In this document: in pieces, positions 36,976-48,723 of the stretch
Numbering within the stretch: position 1 is the stretch's first letter
Layout of the letters: every line of letters starts with the position of its first letter
Origin: Paramecium octaurelia
Taxonomy: Eukaryota > Ciliophora > Oligohymenophorea > Peniculida > Parameciidae
Reading direction: 5' to 3'
Length of the DNA: 64,000 bases
Assembly: GCA_905182995.1 (NCBI GenBank)
Contig: CAJJDP010000161.1
Coordinates: forward strand, 124,001-188,000
Notes under the pieces: generated by a model
The model's database searches: none
The model's input: only the letters and a program-made list of their open reading frames with translations
What the model was told of the DNA's origin: nothing
Program-made: the position numbers and the translations under genes

Positions 36976-37616
36976 TATTAATAATAATAATGAAACAATA
37001 ATTTTTTATTATTATTAGAATAGAATTTAAGATATAATAAAATTAAATCCTTTATTTGTATTCTATTTCTAATCAGATGCTAACATTCAAGGAACTGAAA
37101 ATTTCGATTAAGTAAACAATTATAAATAAAATATATTGCATATAATTTTTTTCTTACATGTATATTTAGATTACTGAAATAATTGATGATTTTATATTTT
37201 CAACCCTTAAACTAATTAAATTATATAGTAATATATTAATATATACCAAAAAAAAATCAAGTGAATAATAAAAATGGTAAGACAAGAAATATTTTTTTAA
37301 TAATTAATCATTTAATATTGATTGAAATATATATATACAGCGCAAATGTATAGACCAATTATTCTTAATGTATGTGTGGATGTAATTAAATTTGAATTCA
37401 TGAATTTTATTCGTGATTAATTTTAATATCATATGAAGGATATTAAAGAATTTATGAAAATGTTTTGAATAATCAAAAATATGATTTAAATAAATTAAAT
37501 CCATTCAATGGTTGATAATTATCCATAATTAACGATCGAAATTTTTAATTTAAATTATAGTTTATAACCGAGGAACTTTTAATTAATTATTCCACACATT
37601 AAAATAAATTAAAAAA
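36976..37616. other. Divergent intergenic region upstream of nucleolin
   Basis: About 640 bp of AT-rich DNA between the divergent hypothetical gene and nucleolin. It holds (TAA)n/(TTA)n-like runs near 36975-37020 but no gene. An identical copy occupies 38299-38939. Confidence 0.5.
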
Positions 37617-38154
37617 ATGTCTAAATTCACAAAACCCACATAAGCAGCTAACAAGCTCGTCAAAACAAACCAAGGTGCTCCAATTAAGAAACAAGACTCA
37701 GATTCTGAAGATTTGAGCGATGTTCCTCCTCCCCCCAAAAAATAATAACAAAAGCCAGTTGGAACAACCAAAGTAGCTGCTAAGGCTCCATAAGTTGATT
37801 CAGATGATCAAGACGAACCAGTTAAGTTGGTATAATCAGTGAAAAAGGGCAGTTTTGATGCAACAAAGCCAAACACCACAAATTAAAATGTAGCCAAGTA
37901 GGCATAAAAGAAGCCTGTTCAATAAGATGATGATTCTGATGATGTACCACCTCCTCCAAAGAAGGGAGCAGTGGTTTAAAAAAAGCCTGTCAAATAATAG
38001 GAATCTGATGAAGATTCAGATGATGCCCCCCCTCCCCCCAAGAAGGCACCAGTAGCCACAAAACCAGTTGCCAAGCCAGCTGCCAAGGCCCCAGTCAAAC
38101 AATAAGTCTAATAAGAAGATTCTGATGAAGATTCAGATGATGTTCCTCCTCCCA
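37617..38154 (+). pseudogene. Truncated duplicate of the nucleolin 5' end
   Basis: Same start (M-S-K-F-T-K-P-T-Q) and the same acidic repeats as the full gene at 38940-40648, but cut by the N at 38155 after about 179 codons. It has no RRM or RGG part. Almost certainly an assembly duplicate and not a biological pseudogene. Confidence 0.8.
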
Positions 38155-38155
38155 N
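38155..38155. other. Single N, contig join
   Basis: One undetermined base separates the two copies of the 1322-bp duplication. It falls within the repeated D-S-D-E-D-S-D-D-V-P-P-P units of nucleolin, a natural place for an assembler to stop. Confidence 0.85.
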
Positions 38156-39477
38156 TATTCCCTGAATTCTTTCTAAAAATCAAAGGAGGTTTTAGGCAAC
38201 CTATCTGCTACAAAATGAAAAAGTTCTGCAAATGTTTTATATATTATCAGACAATTTCCTTTTTGGCATTAACTTTCTTCTAACAATGAACTATTCATTA
38301 TTAATAATAATAATGAAACAATAATTTTTTATTATTATTAGAATAGAATTTAAGATATAATAAAATTAAATCCTTTATTTGTATTCTATTTCTAATCAGA
38401 TGCTAACATTCAAGGAACTGAAAATTTCGATTAAGTAAACAATTATAAATAAAATATATTGCATATAATTTTTTTCTTACATGTATATTTAGATTACTGA
38501 AATAATTGATGATTTTATATTTTCAACCCTTAAACTAATTAAATTATATAGTAATATATTAATATATACCAAAAAAAAATCAAGTGAATAATAAAAATGG
38601 TAAGACAAGAAATATTTTTTTAATAATTAATCATTTAATATTGATTGAAATATATATATACAGCGCAAATGTATAGACCAATTATTCTTAATGTATGTGT
38701 GGATGTAATTAAATTTGAATTCATGAATTTTATTCGTGATTAATTTTAATATCATATGAAGGATATTAAAGAATTTATGAAAATGTTTTGAATAATCAAA
38801 AATATGATTTAAATAAATTAAATCCATTCAATGGTTGATAATTATCCATAATTAACGATCGAAATTTTTAATTTAAATTATAGTTTATAACCGAGGAACT
38901 TTTAATTAATTATTCCACACATTAAAATAAATTAAAAAAATGTCTAAATTCACAAAACCCACATAAGCAGCTAACAAGCTCGTCAAAACAAACCAAGGTG
39001 CTCCAATTAAGAAACAAGACTCAGATTCTGAAGATTTGAGCGATGTTCCTCCTCCCCCCAAAAAATAATAACAAAAGCCAGTTGGAACAACCAAAGTAGC
39101 TGCTAAGGCTCCATAAGTTGATTCAGATGATCAAGACGAACCAGTTAAGTTGGTATAATCAGTGAAAAAGGGCAGTTTTGATGCAACAAAGCCAAACACC
39201 ACAAATTAAAATGTAGCCAAGTAGGCATAAAAGAAGCCTGTTCAATAAGATGATGATTCTGATGATGTACCACCTCCTCCAAAGAAGGGAGCAGTGGTTT
39301 AAAAAAAGCCTGTCAAATAATAGGAATCTGATGAAGATTCAGATGATGCCCCCCCTCCCCCCAAGAAGGCACCAGTAGCCACAAAACCAGTTGCCAAGCC
39401 AGCTGCCAAGGCCCCAGTCAAACAATAAGTCTAATAAGAAGATTCTGATGAAGATTCAGATGATGTTCCTCCTCCCA
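38156..39477 (+). repeat. Direct duplication, copy 2 (1322 bp)
   Basis: Second copy of 36833-38154. Its first 143 nt (38156-38298) are the 5' end of the coiled-coil gene on the minus strand, cut off by the N. 38299-38939 is the duplicated promoter, and 38940-39477 is the start of the complete nucleolin gene, which continues past the repeat. Confidence 0.9.
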
Positions 39478-40648
39478 AGAAACCAGTTGCTGCAACAAAG
39501 CCAGTTGCCAAGCCAGCTGTTTAAACCAAGGCCCCAGTCAAACAATAAGTCTAATAAGATGATTCAGATGAAGATTCAGATGATGCTCCTCCTCCCCCCA
39601 AGAAGGCACCAGTAGCCACTAAGCCAGTTGCTAAACCAGCTGCTTAAACCAAGGCTCCAGTCAAACAATAAGCCTAATAAGAGGATTCTGATGAGGATTC
39701 AGATGATGTTCCTCCTCCCCCCAAGAAGGCACCAGTCTAATAATCTAAGGCTCCATAAAAGAACCAATAAATTGAATAAGAAGATGAGGATGAAGATGAT
39801 GATGTCCCTTAACCACCAAGAGGAAAATAATAACCTTAAAAGCAAGCTCAATAAGCTTAATAAGGACAATAAGATCATGAAGTTTTCGTAAGAGGACTCT
39901 CATTTGATGCCACCGAATAAGACATCAAGGAATTCTTCGATGAGTGTGGAAATATCAACAGTGTTAACTTGTTGAAGGGACCAAATGGAAACTCCAAGGG
40001 AATTGCTTTTGTTAGATTCTCCACCGAGGAAGGATAAAGTGCAGCTGTTGAATACAGTGGTTAAGAGCACATGGGAAGAACCATTACAGTTGAGAAGACA
40101 AAGCCAAGAGATCAAAGACCTTAATAAGGAGGACAATAAGGAGGATCAGGTGAAAGCACAACATGCTTCATTGGAAACATGAGTTTCTATGCTACTGAGG
40201 ACTCTTTGTATCCAGTTTTTGAAGACTGTGGAAAGATTAAGGAAGTCAGAATTGCTAAGGATGCTGAAGGAAAGGTATGAATATAGTATTAATGTTTTAG
40301 TCAAGAGGATTTGGATATGTCGAATTCTTCGATAATGAGTCAGCTCAAAAGGGACTCTTAAAGACAGGAACTGATGTTGAAGGTAGAGCTATCAGAGTCG
40401 ATCTTGCCAATTCATCATAAAGAAGTGGTGGTGGTAACAGAGGAGATAGAGGAGGCTTCGGAGGAAGAGGAGGCTTCGGTGGAAGAGGCGACAGAGGAAG
40501 CTTCGGAGGAAGAGGCCGTGGAGGTGACAGAGGAGGCAGAGGATTCTCAAGAGGAGGCCGAGGAAGAGGCGGAAATTTAGATGCTAACGATATTGCTGCT
40601 AAAAAGGGAACTATTGCAGGATTTGCTGGAAAGAAAATGGCTCTATGA
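38940..40648 (+). CDS. Nucleolin-like protein (acidic repeats, two RRMs, RGG tail)
   Basis: 560 residues after one intron (40275-40300). The N-terminal 300 residues alternate acidic serine patches (D-S-D-E-D-S-D-D) with P-P-P-P-K-K and basic A/P/V/K/Q stretches, at least five times. RRM1 (about 320-390) carries V-F-V-R-G-L-S-F and K-G-I-A-F-V-R-F; RRM2 (about 405-480) carries C-F-I-G-N-M-S-F and R-G-F-G-Y-V-E-F across the intron. The tail is R/G/F-rich (G-G-F-G-G-R-G-G-F-G-G-R). This layout is nucleolin/Nsr1/Gar2-type, acting in nucleolar rRNA processing. Vertebrate nucleolin has four RRMs, yeast Nsr1 two, as here. Confidence 0.85.
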
Positions 40649-40733
40649 TATTATTATAATAAATCATAAATGTGTAGAAAAAATTTTAATTTAACATCTT
40701 TTCGATAGAATTCAGAAAGATTAATAATTTTAA

Positions 40734-42797
40734 ATGAATTTCATCAAGAATTTATTTGTAAGGCAAAAGCAGCAATAAAATGAACCTCTCTTCTTTGACC
40801 CATTTGTCGAAAAGATCGACTAATTTGAAAGATAAGTAAGTATCATATCAGATGGAATTACACTAACACAATACCCATTAGAAATCATTTAACTTATAAG
40901 GTTAAATATTGAATAACTAAAAAAATAACTAAAAGAGACTAAAGTTTATGTAATATCATCCTCATGATTTTTAGATTGTTTTTTTAGGTACAACATCTGC
41001 AGGTAAAAGTACCTTCATCAATTCACTTTTGGGCCAACAAATCTTGCCTTCTAGAAATTAGGAATGCACTTAAAATGTGATATTTATCGAATACAATGAA
41101 AAAATTATTATAAATGAAAGGTAGATTAATAGCTTGGATCAAGCACAATAGATTCTATTTGAAATGTAAAAAAGTAATAAACCTGAAATTGTGAATATCC
41201 AAGTCCCATCTCTATTTCATAATCAGTTCCCTTCTGATTTGAGGAGTAGGATAGTATTTATTGATACGTATAATTATTTATTATATATTTTGATAGACCT
41301 GGGCTCAAAAAGGACGAATTGTAATCTCTTAGTGTCCATTTCTAAAAAATTGATGATAAGGTTGGTCTCTAACATCGTCTAAATGTATGGGTTACCAATT
41401 ACACCACATTTGATAATGATAAAGAATTATAAAATCAGATGCTTAGCATTTATAGACCTTAAGCATCTTCAGGAATTATTAAAAATAAAAATTAAAAAGG
41501 TAGTTACTTGAAAAGTGTAATAATTGAAGAGTTTTAAGGATTCTAGAAATAGTCGGATATAATGGCTAGTTCTCGTGAAATAATAGAGAGCAATGAGTCT
41601 TTGGAGAGCGTTCGAAAGTTCTAATCCTAAACACTATTTTTTATTCTTAATAAATACGATGAAAGAAAAGTATCTGAGGATAAAAATGTAGATCTTATCA
41701 TAAAAGAAATTAGTTAATTGATTGGGAGTGAAATGAATATATTTAAGATATCAGCCTTAAGAGCTATGAGGTATAGAATATTAAATTACGGATCTTAATA
41801 AGCTGTTGATAAATTTATGGAATCTTATTTCTTAGATTATAGGGATGTTGAGTTATTTGTGACTTAGAATGATTGTAGAAAGTATTGCAATGAGAAAATT
41901 AAAAATAACCCAAACCTCTTATAAAATCAAGATTATTTGAAGTTTTAGAATTAACTGGAATCTAATATCAAATTATTAATCAGTGAGGCTTTTTATGGAG
42001 ATAAGTTCCTTTAGATAATACATTGGTTGATTTTATTAGAATTGGCTGTCAGTCCTTAATAAATTAAATTAGAGGAAAAATAATATGAAACTTTGAAAGA
42101 ATTAGTCCATTAATTCATAGACAATCAAATATAGAGCTATAACGATTGTATTTCAAAATTCAAAAATGATACTATAAGTCAAATCAAAAAGGATTTGGAT
42201 CATTACAAATCCTTATTATCATCTGAAGAACCATAAATTCTTATAATTTCAGCATGTAAATAAACGATGTAAACAATGATTGAATATGAATAAAAGATTA
42301 TTTAATTAAATGAGGATATAAAGAATGGATTAATATTAAAATTGTAATCCATCTTTCCATAGCAATAGAAAAATCCATTATTTCAAAGCTTTTAAATGGT
42401 GGGGCAAAGAGATGTGTCTATTGTTGAAGGGTGTATATAGTTATTTGAATTGGTGAATGATAATAATATGAATGAAATTTAGAAACATAGCTTTTAATAA
42501 TATGCTGATAATGTACAAAAAACAATGGGAGTGAGAATCAATCCAATATAGTCTTCAGTAGGAATTATATCTACTGGACTATCTATTGCAGCCTACTTAG
42601 GAAAGAGATTTGCACTTCAAACTTTGAGATGTTCTCCAATCTTTGCCGCAATAGGTATAGGATTGATGTCGTTCGACTTATCATTTATGTTTGGTAAGTA
42701 ATGGTATTCAACAAACATAATTAATGTTTAATTACAGGTATATATATATATATATCAATAAATAGCAATGGGAATCTACTTTGATTTAATCAGTTGA
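40734..42797 (+). CDS. Dynamin-superfamily-like GTPase
   Basis: 669 residues after introns 40950-40974 and 41268-41296. G1 P-loop G-T-T-S-A-G-K-S at 77-84, a G2-like T within E-C-T-Q, G3 D-T-P-G restored exactly by removing intron 2, and G4-like N-K-Y-D. A large helical region follows, with a hydrophobic stretch near the end (I-I-S-T-G-L-S-I-A-A-Y-L; F-A-A-I-G-I-G-L-M-S-F). The G-T-T-S-A-G-K-S-T-F-I-N-S-L-L-G motif fits bacterial-dynamin/mitofusin-like or small-domain dynamin relatives more than classical dynamin. A membrane remodelling role is inferred. The last 25 codons after G-L-M-S-F-D are less certain. Confidence 0.7.
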
Positions 42798-42953
42798 GGA
42801 TTAAGAGAAAAATTATAGTCGAGTAAACAAGCAAACTTTTCACTGTGTCCGAAGTATCTTAAGTTGTTTGATGTAATGATGAAGAAACTTTATTTTTTTA
42901 AAATATCTATTAGTTTATAATCAATAAATTAAGTTCAGAAACAATCCCCTATT

Positions 42954-43609
42954 TCATAATTTTTATAATTTATCAATTGATTTATGTAAGTATTAATTAA
43001 TATGCTTTAAACGAGAAATTTCTAATTTTTAAGAATCAATTGTTTCTTTTTATTATTTGAACTTGGCTTCGTATTCTTTTATTTTTTCTATCATCTATTT
43101 CTTTTCTTCTAAGTAGTTTAAATGATCATCCAACCTCTGCAAGTGCTCTCTTATCACACTTTGTTTCTTATTTACTTCTACATTCTTAACGTTTTACACA
43201 TTGTCTTGTTGATTCAACCTACCCATAATTTCTGTACTTACATGTTCTTCAATCTCATTATTTCCTCATCTTTCTCTTGCTTCTCTTCCTCCAAGGTTAT
43301 TAAGGCTGACTCATAGATCTATATTTTATTCTCTAAGATCTATTCTCTTTCATTTATCTATTTCTTCTCATCTACTTCCTCTAACATAATCAATTCCTCC
43401 TCCTCTTTCTATTACTGTTAGTTTTGCTATTGAAATTCAGCAGAGAAACTAAAACGATTGTCTTCCTTTGGGTTCTAGTATTGCCTTAAACTCTAGTTGA
43501 TGAGATTGTTTAGACTCCTACTAGATTTCTGTAATTCCTCATGCATATCCAGAAGTCTATTGTAAATATCCCCTTGACTGAATGAAGAGGATCTATGAGA
43601 AAACTTCAT
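42954..43609 (-). CDS. Hypothetical coiled-coil protein, 210 residues
   Basis: 210 residues after intron 43219-43241. Nearly all heptad coiled coil (L-D-M-H-E-E-L-Q-K-S; E-E-E-L-I-M-L-E-E-V; H-L-Q-R-L-D-D-H-L-N-Y-L), Glu/Lys/Gln-rich, no domain. It starts 38 bp downstream of another minus-strand gene. A cytoskeletal role is likely but not shown. Confidence 0.65.
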
Positions 43610-43647
43610 TATTGCATTCATTAAATAGAGAGTTGTAATTATATTAA

Positions 43648-44207
43648 TCAAAATTGCTTTGCACACTTCTTTTCAAAGTTCTCCAACCACTGTTTATATT
43701 TCTATTACATTTATACAAATTGGAAGTGAGCCTCCTCTATGTTTTCTTCCTCTAGTTCTTGTGTTTTTTTCGAGATGTATGCAGTTTAAGAAGATGGGGT
43801 TATATTGATTAACTTTCTTTTTGCTTGTTAAGTATTTTTTAAAACTGATATGTCATCATCAGTTCCTAGTTAATGGTAAAATGACTCCAATACTGTGATT
43901 CTAGTTTTACGAGCATAGGTTTCTTAGATATTTGATTATTTTCGCAATTCCTCTTGCTTTCCTGGAGTCAGAAATCTTGTATTTTTCAATTTAAAAGATG
44001 GACTTTATCGTAATTGACTAACATCTTATTGTTTATTCTGACATTTTAAGAAATTAAAGTTACCTATAATTTCTCTTCAGCAGAGTTTTGCATTACCATT
44101 TTTGGAGTTTAAAAACTACTATTATTTTCTAGTCTTCCTCCCTTTAAAGCACTTCCACCTCTACGATTGCTTTAAAAATATGGGTTCACTCTTGTACCAG
44201 CTATCAT
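43648..44207 (-). CDS. Hypothetical basic protein, 177 residues
   Basis: 177 residues after a 26-nt intron (44038-44063, ends CAG). The N-terminus is Gly/Arg-rich (N-R-R-G-G-S-A-L-K-G-G-R); the rest is charged and helical, ending in a coil (F-V-Q-M-Q-Q-K-Y-K-Q-W-L-E-N-F). The two P-x-F/T-P-G-K motifs (S-F-K-L-K; L-T-P-G-K) recall microtubule-associated ciliate proteins only loosely. No family recognised. Confidence 0.6.
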
Positions 44208-44671
44208 TTTTATTATTAATTTATATATACTTTAACTAATATATTTAATCAATGATTTTTGCGTTGTTTTGAGATATTTCAAATCATATCTCAATAATTT
44301 TGAACACGAAATATGACTTTGATTATTGACTAATTATACATCATTTATTCTTTCAATTTTTGATAGATGAAGAAATATAATAAATTGATATTAAGTATTT
44401 TTGATGCTTAAGATTTCCAAAAACTATCTTAAGAAGTAAGTTGAGAAGGAGAAGTTCTCAAATAAATTGTTTTCTCCTCTAAATCAGAATATAAGGATCA
44501 TCAGCCTATAAATGAAAACTAAATATTTAATAAATTATTTTAGATGATTGTATATGAGCAACTATACAGTGTCTTTTTATTGAAGACATTTAAGAATTTC
44601 AGTTTGGATGAAGATGAATTTTATTTATTTATTTTGTAATATTAATTAATACATAAACAAACTGAGTTAAA
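44208..44671. other. Intergenic region between minus-strand genes
   Basis: About 460 bp, AT-rich. A plus-strand ATG at 44367 opens a short frame (M-K-K-Y-N-K-L-I-L-S) that meets TGA after about 25 codons. No splice-supported gene could be built, so nothing is called. Confidence 0.4.
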
Positions 44672-46207
44672 TCATTATTAAAATCTGCTAGCACCATATC
44701 TAACCTCCAATCTTAAGTTGTCATCAATTGTTAACCCTGCACAGACTTTAACTAGATTTTCAAGCATAGCTCTTTGTCTTGATAAAGAATTGATAGTGGT
44801 GATTCCACTCTCAGATTTGGGAGCTTTCATCAAATAACTCAACCAGGACAAGACTGTGTCGAATCTTTGGTATTCAGAAGCATCTTTGGAGAATTGAATT
44901 CTCTCAAAAAATTCGCATAATAACAATAGATCCATAATCAACGGAGCAGCCAACAATGAGTCTTCACAAACATTGTAAACTGCAAAAGTTTATCTTCCTC
45001 CCAAGAAGATTTCAGCAATATATTCATCCATAGCCTTCTTGCTATCGCCAGTTTCAGGGCAGTATTTAATGACAATAGTATGATCAATATTCAATTCTTC
45101 CTCTGTTGGATATAGCACTCTATTGGATTCCAAGATGTCATCAACACAAGTCTTCTTGCTTCTTTCCTTGCTTTTGAAACAAGACTCTTATGATAAATTT
45201 TTTCCATCATTATTTCCCAAATGATTATAAGAAATAATGGCTTTTGGTTTGATACCAGCACCTACCAAATATTCAACTAAGCAAGTCTTAAATTTAGTTT
45301 ATCCAGTCTTGAAATCATCTCCAGCAACAAAAACTCCAGCTTTTTCTGCTAATTCAATAACTCCTGGAACAATAGTATTTTATGGTGATCCATTTATGAA
45401 TGAACATCCTTCTAAACAGGCAGCACATGCAAAGATAGTAGATGCACTTATTTCTGGATGACTTGATTCAATAGACTACATTAATCTCTCGGCTGTTCCA
45501 TGAACATTTGGATCTTCAACACAAAATCTCTCTGTATTGGCTGTCCATAAGAGAATTACTTTATCCAAATTATTTGATTATTTGAAATCTGCGATATTCT
45601 TTCTAATTATATTAAGATGCTCTAATTTATTATCACCTGGAATGACGTTGTCTGCTCTATCTCCTTAATTAGCTGCTATGAAATCTGGATAATAGATTGA
45701 AGGTAATGGGACCAATTTCTCTAAATATGGTCTCAATTTCTATTGCAAATCGTATTCTACAACTTGGGCTCTGCTCATTGCATCAGCCAAATTCAATGAA
45801 CTGATATCCCATCCACCAAATACTATATCACATGGATTAACCATTGGCAACACATCTTTGAATGGAATGAATACTTCTTCAGTATTGCATGTACCAATCT
45901 TAATGACACTGCTTTATGTTAGAGATCCATAAAAATTTGGTTGATGAGTTCCTCTTTTGCTATTCCATGTAATATTGAATTTGTTTGCCAATATGCCACC
46001 AGTAAGTGTTGTTCCATTATTTCCACCCCATCCTACAAGCATAACACCTAACTTTGGTATTCTGGTGTCAGTCTTGAATTTGAAATTTGTTATCTATGGT
46101 TTTGCTATGTACTTGTCTCCATTCTTTTCAATATTGGTTGACTTGTAATCATAATCTGAAATTAAGAAGTGATCATCTTGTTGTGTTGTGGTTGATTAGA
46201 CTTTCAT
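44672..46207 (-). CDS. INO1: Myo-inositol-3-phosphate synthase
   Basis: Intronless, 511 residues, the standard length. Diagnostic blocks: the NAD-binding [42 protein letters not shown] and [10 protein letters not shown], which together hold the active-site lysines and the NAD pocket. It converts glucose-6-phosphate to inositol-3-phosphate, the committed step to inositol, phosphatidylinositol and inositol-phosphate lipids. It reads toward the 43.6-44.2 kb genes. A cluster of GCGC-containing motifs lies just upstream (46255-46370). Confidence 0.95.
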
Positions 46208-46254
46208 TGAATGAATTAATTATTAACCAAATACATGCAATTATCTATTTGTAA

Positions 46255-46370
46255 ATATTTGAGTGCGCATAGATTTTACTAATAATTAATCAATGCGCAT
46301 ATATTAAAAATAAGTGCGCACTTGATTATAATTATAAACAAATATATTAATTGAGAATGCGTATATGATA
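46255..46370. promoter_or_regulatory. Cluster of GCGCA/GCGTA motifs upstream of INO1
   Basis: Within about 110 bp of otherwise AT-only DNA there are four spaced motifs: GAGTGCGCAT near 46262, AATGCGCAT near 46293, AGTGCGCACT near 46311 (a near-palindrome) and GAATGCGTAT near 46355, about 20-45 bp apart. GC-containing repeats stand out in a promoter region this AT-rich. A regulatory role for INO1 (start 46207) or the small plus-strand ORF (46424) is inferred. Confidence 0.4.
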
Positions 46371-46423
46371 TACGTATATAATTTTAATTATAATTAATAA
46401 TTAAAAAATCCTAATTAATCATA

Positions 46424-46640
46424 ATGTCATCATCAAATTAAAACTAGTTCATAAAATTATTTATGTCATTTGTTTATCAAATATTACAAAAGCTTGATCC
46501 CCTCTGAATCCAGGGAATTCATCAATGAGATTCTACCTCTTTACTCAGATGTTTTAAATCAAATAAGGCTGTATATCTTTGTTATTTTTTTAACACAGTA
46601 GATAATCAGATAATTGTATTAAGTAGTCATATTAAAATGA
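46424..46640 (+). CDS. Small ORF, about 62 residues, uncertain
   Basis: ATG 46424 followed by M-S-S-S-N-Q-N-Q-F. If a candidate 28-nt intron (GTCATT..AAAAG, about 46455-46482) is removed, the frame joins S-R-E-F-I-N-E-I-L-P-L-Y-S-D-V-L-N-Q-I, which has clear coding character, and runs to TGA 46638-46640. The intron starts with GTC, unusual here, so the model is tentative. Family unknown. Confidence 0.3.
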
Positions 46641-46673
46641 AATATATATATATATAAAAACGGGTTAACTAAA

Positions 46674-47476
46674 TCATTAATGCATGAGCATTAATTCAGC
46701 CTAATAGCCGGCTATCTGTTTGAGTAGTATTTCAGATGTGGGTGAATTTTTTATATTATTTTGATGATATGCCTTTAGACAAAGATTTAACTTAATCATG
46801 AGCGAGGTTCTTTTGTCAAAGTATAGTTGATGATCCAAAAGGGAGTCTAACTAAGTAATCTCATTAGTAGTAATGGTTATCACAGAAGATTTAGATGTTC
46901 TGATGTTGAATTAGTACTGACATGGATTTGATAGTTTTTTTGGTTGTTTAATTACTTCTTATTCTTCCTCATGAGAGTTGGCCTTGGTTGTGATTAAGGA
47001 TTAAGGTGGAGATACTTCAGATGGCTTAGTTACAGGAGGAGGAATGTATTTGATGGTCTTCTTGAATTTGATAGTCATGGCAGCTTTGAGGATTTGATAG
47101 AGTATATTGATGATGCGCAATACTCTTAGGAGAAGAGTGGCAGCGTAGATAGTTTCAGTATTAGTGATAACCTCTAAGATGACAAGGAGATCGAAGAACA
47201 TGAAGCACCCATATATAAATTGGAGTGGATCTTGGAAATTACGAAAGTATTTATAAATATCTGGGGTAAGTAGTGAGGCTACTACATATCTCACCTAGCT
47301 AAGGAACACCATCATACCTTGGTGTCTGAGTAATTATTGTACTCATGAATGAGCGACAATCTCCATACTCCCTAAGCTGGCATTTTTTAAGGCAACCTCA
47401 ATCTATCCAATAAAAGAACATTCAATGTCAGTTCTACACTTCCCCAAATTAGTTCACCCAAGTTTCCCTCTATCAT
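46674..47476 (-). CDS. Hypothetical protein with hydrophobic helices, 259 residues
   Basis: 259 residues after intron 47295-47317. Mildly hydrophobic helices in the middle (F-I-Y-G-C-F-M-F-F-D-L-L-V-I-L-E-V-I; A-A-T-L-L-L-R-V-L-R-I-I-N-I-L) suggest one or two membrane segments near residues 80-130. Then comes a Pro-rich stretch and a charged tail. No family recognised. The start is 37 bp downstream of the rhomboid gene stop. Confidence 0.6.
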
Positions 47477-47513
47477 AGATCCGTTTTAATATATTAATAA
47501 ATTATATAAATTA

Positions 47514-48108
47514 TCATATTTTCCCTCTTGTAGCAAAGTAAAATGCCAACCCAGCCAAACAACCACCCAAATGAGCATCATGACCAATACCACTTCCATC
47601 ACCTTATCCTGCCCAACCTTAGTATAGAATCAACAATCCCACTACCCATGCTGGCACTGGAATAAAAAACAATAAAATTATTTCTCTTGGAAAATTGCAA
47701 ATATAATATGTTAATAAAGCATTGCATGCAGCACTCGCACCCAATGATATCCCAGCCTATCTTTATTACATCAATCCTCCCACTAGAGCTCCTGCCAAAT
47801 ATACTGCCAGCAATCTCTTTGATCCGAAATATGCCTCTATTGTCCTTCCAAAGAAGTAAAAAGTCACCATATTGAATACTGAAAATTTCTAGAATTTTTA
47901 CATAAATGCAATGTATTCTAATGTGAAAATGAATATGTTATGAATGTATGCAATTCTCTTAAACTCATTGATCCTGGATGAAGAGTAAAATGTTTATACA
48001 TAAAATTCTAATCGATAATTAATAAACACTTACCTTGTCAACCGCAGGAAAATGCCATAATGCATACACGCCAACATTTATTCCTATTAAGTAAAAGTAA
48101 AGAGGCAT
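47514..48108 (-). CDS. Rhomboid-family intramembrane serine protease
   Basis: 181 residues after introns 48008-48033 and 47879-47901. Catalytic pair visible: the Ser in L-G-A-S-A-A-C-N-A-L and the His in G-H-D-A-H-L-G-G-C-L-A-G. Other marks: S-F-S-H-Q-N-T-L-H-L in the TM2 region and F-N-M-V-T-F-Y-F-F-G-R. About six hydrophobic segments fit the rhomboid core. PARL-type mitochondrial rhomboids share G-A-S-G/A-A and H-x-x-H-L-G-G, but the N-terminus here is short, so the compartment is unclear. The start at 48108 is the only ATG in frame before the first intron; an upstream exon cannot be excluded. Confidence 0.75.
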
Positions 48109-48152
48109 TTATAATCTGTCTAAGAATCGATCCACTTGTCCATAATGAAATT

Positions 48153-48383
48153 ATGGCTTATGATTCAGCAAGTATGTTTGTTTCAATTATTATGGTGACT
48201 TTGATAATAATTTTGCTATTTTTAACATTAATAATATTAATAAAATAATATTGTTATTATCTCAAATCCAATATGATAAAGATGAGATTCAAAACAATCC
48301 AAATGGTTTCCATCGATTAATAAAATAAACTTCCTTATAGACAAAATATTTCATTTATATATATAAATACCTTATATGAATGA
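48153..48383 (+). CDS. Candidate single-pass membrane microprotein
   Basis: From ATG 48153 a frame of 76 codons begins M-A-Y-D-S-A-S-M-F-V-S and passes at once into about 24 hydrophobic residues (I-I-M-V-T-L-I-I-I-L-L-F-L), then a basic tail (K-M-R-F-K-T). It starts 45 bp from the divergent rhomboid start, in the promoter-like gap. AT-rich DNA favours chance I/L/F codons, so this may be accidental; charge follows the positive-inside pattern, which is why it is listed. Confidence 0.3.
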
Positions 48384-48723
48384 TTAATAAAACAATGATT
48401 AATCTATTAAATACAAAAGTTAAGAATTACTTACTTAAATATGTATAAAAATGTATTTGTCCTAATTTGCTTTAAAGATGAAAACCCATTTGATAAAAGG
48501 ATAATCAAAAATTAGATAATATAATTAATTTCAATTTAAATTAAAAAAAATTAAAGCTTAAACAGTTCATACCAAGGATCTCTATTAAGATAGAAGAAGA
48601 TAAATAATATAAATAAAACTAGTATAAGAAATATAAATAATTGGAAGATGTGATTATATACATCTATTATAATTTGTCCTCTTATTATTTATTTATTTAT
48701 TAAACTAGTATAGTTTTTATTCA
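48384..48723. other. AT-rich intergenic region, no gene seen
   Basis: About 340 bp of extremely AT-rich sequence upstream (plus strand) of the 3' end of the next minus-strand gene. No frame or RNA gene recognised. Confidence 0.5.

Larger units (their letters stand above)
36833..38154 (+). repeat. Direct duplication, copy 1 (1322 bp)
   Basis: This block reappears, identically as far as I compared it, at 38156-39477, offset by exactly 1323 bp with a single N (38155) between the copies. It covers the 5' end of the 36070-36975 gene, the shared promoter and the first 538 nt of nucleolin. The copy breaks off inside the nucleolin repeat region. Best explained as two overlapping contigs that were abutted instead of merged. 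Confidence 0.9.

Noticed and set aside
37617..38154. A second functional nucleolin gene
   Set aside because: Truncated at an N and identical to the start of the downstream gene; treated as a contig overlap.
39900..40136. Minus-strand ORF opposite nucleolin
   Set aside because: Antisense shadow of the RRM1 region; no domain on that strand.
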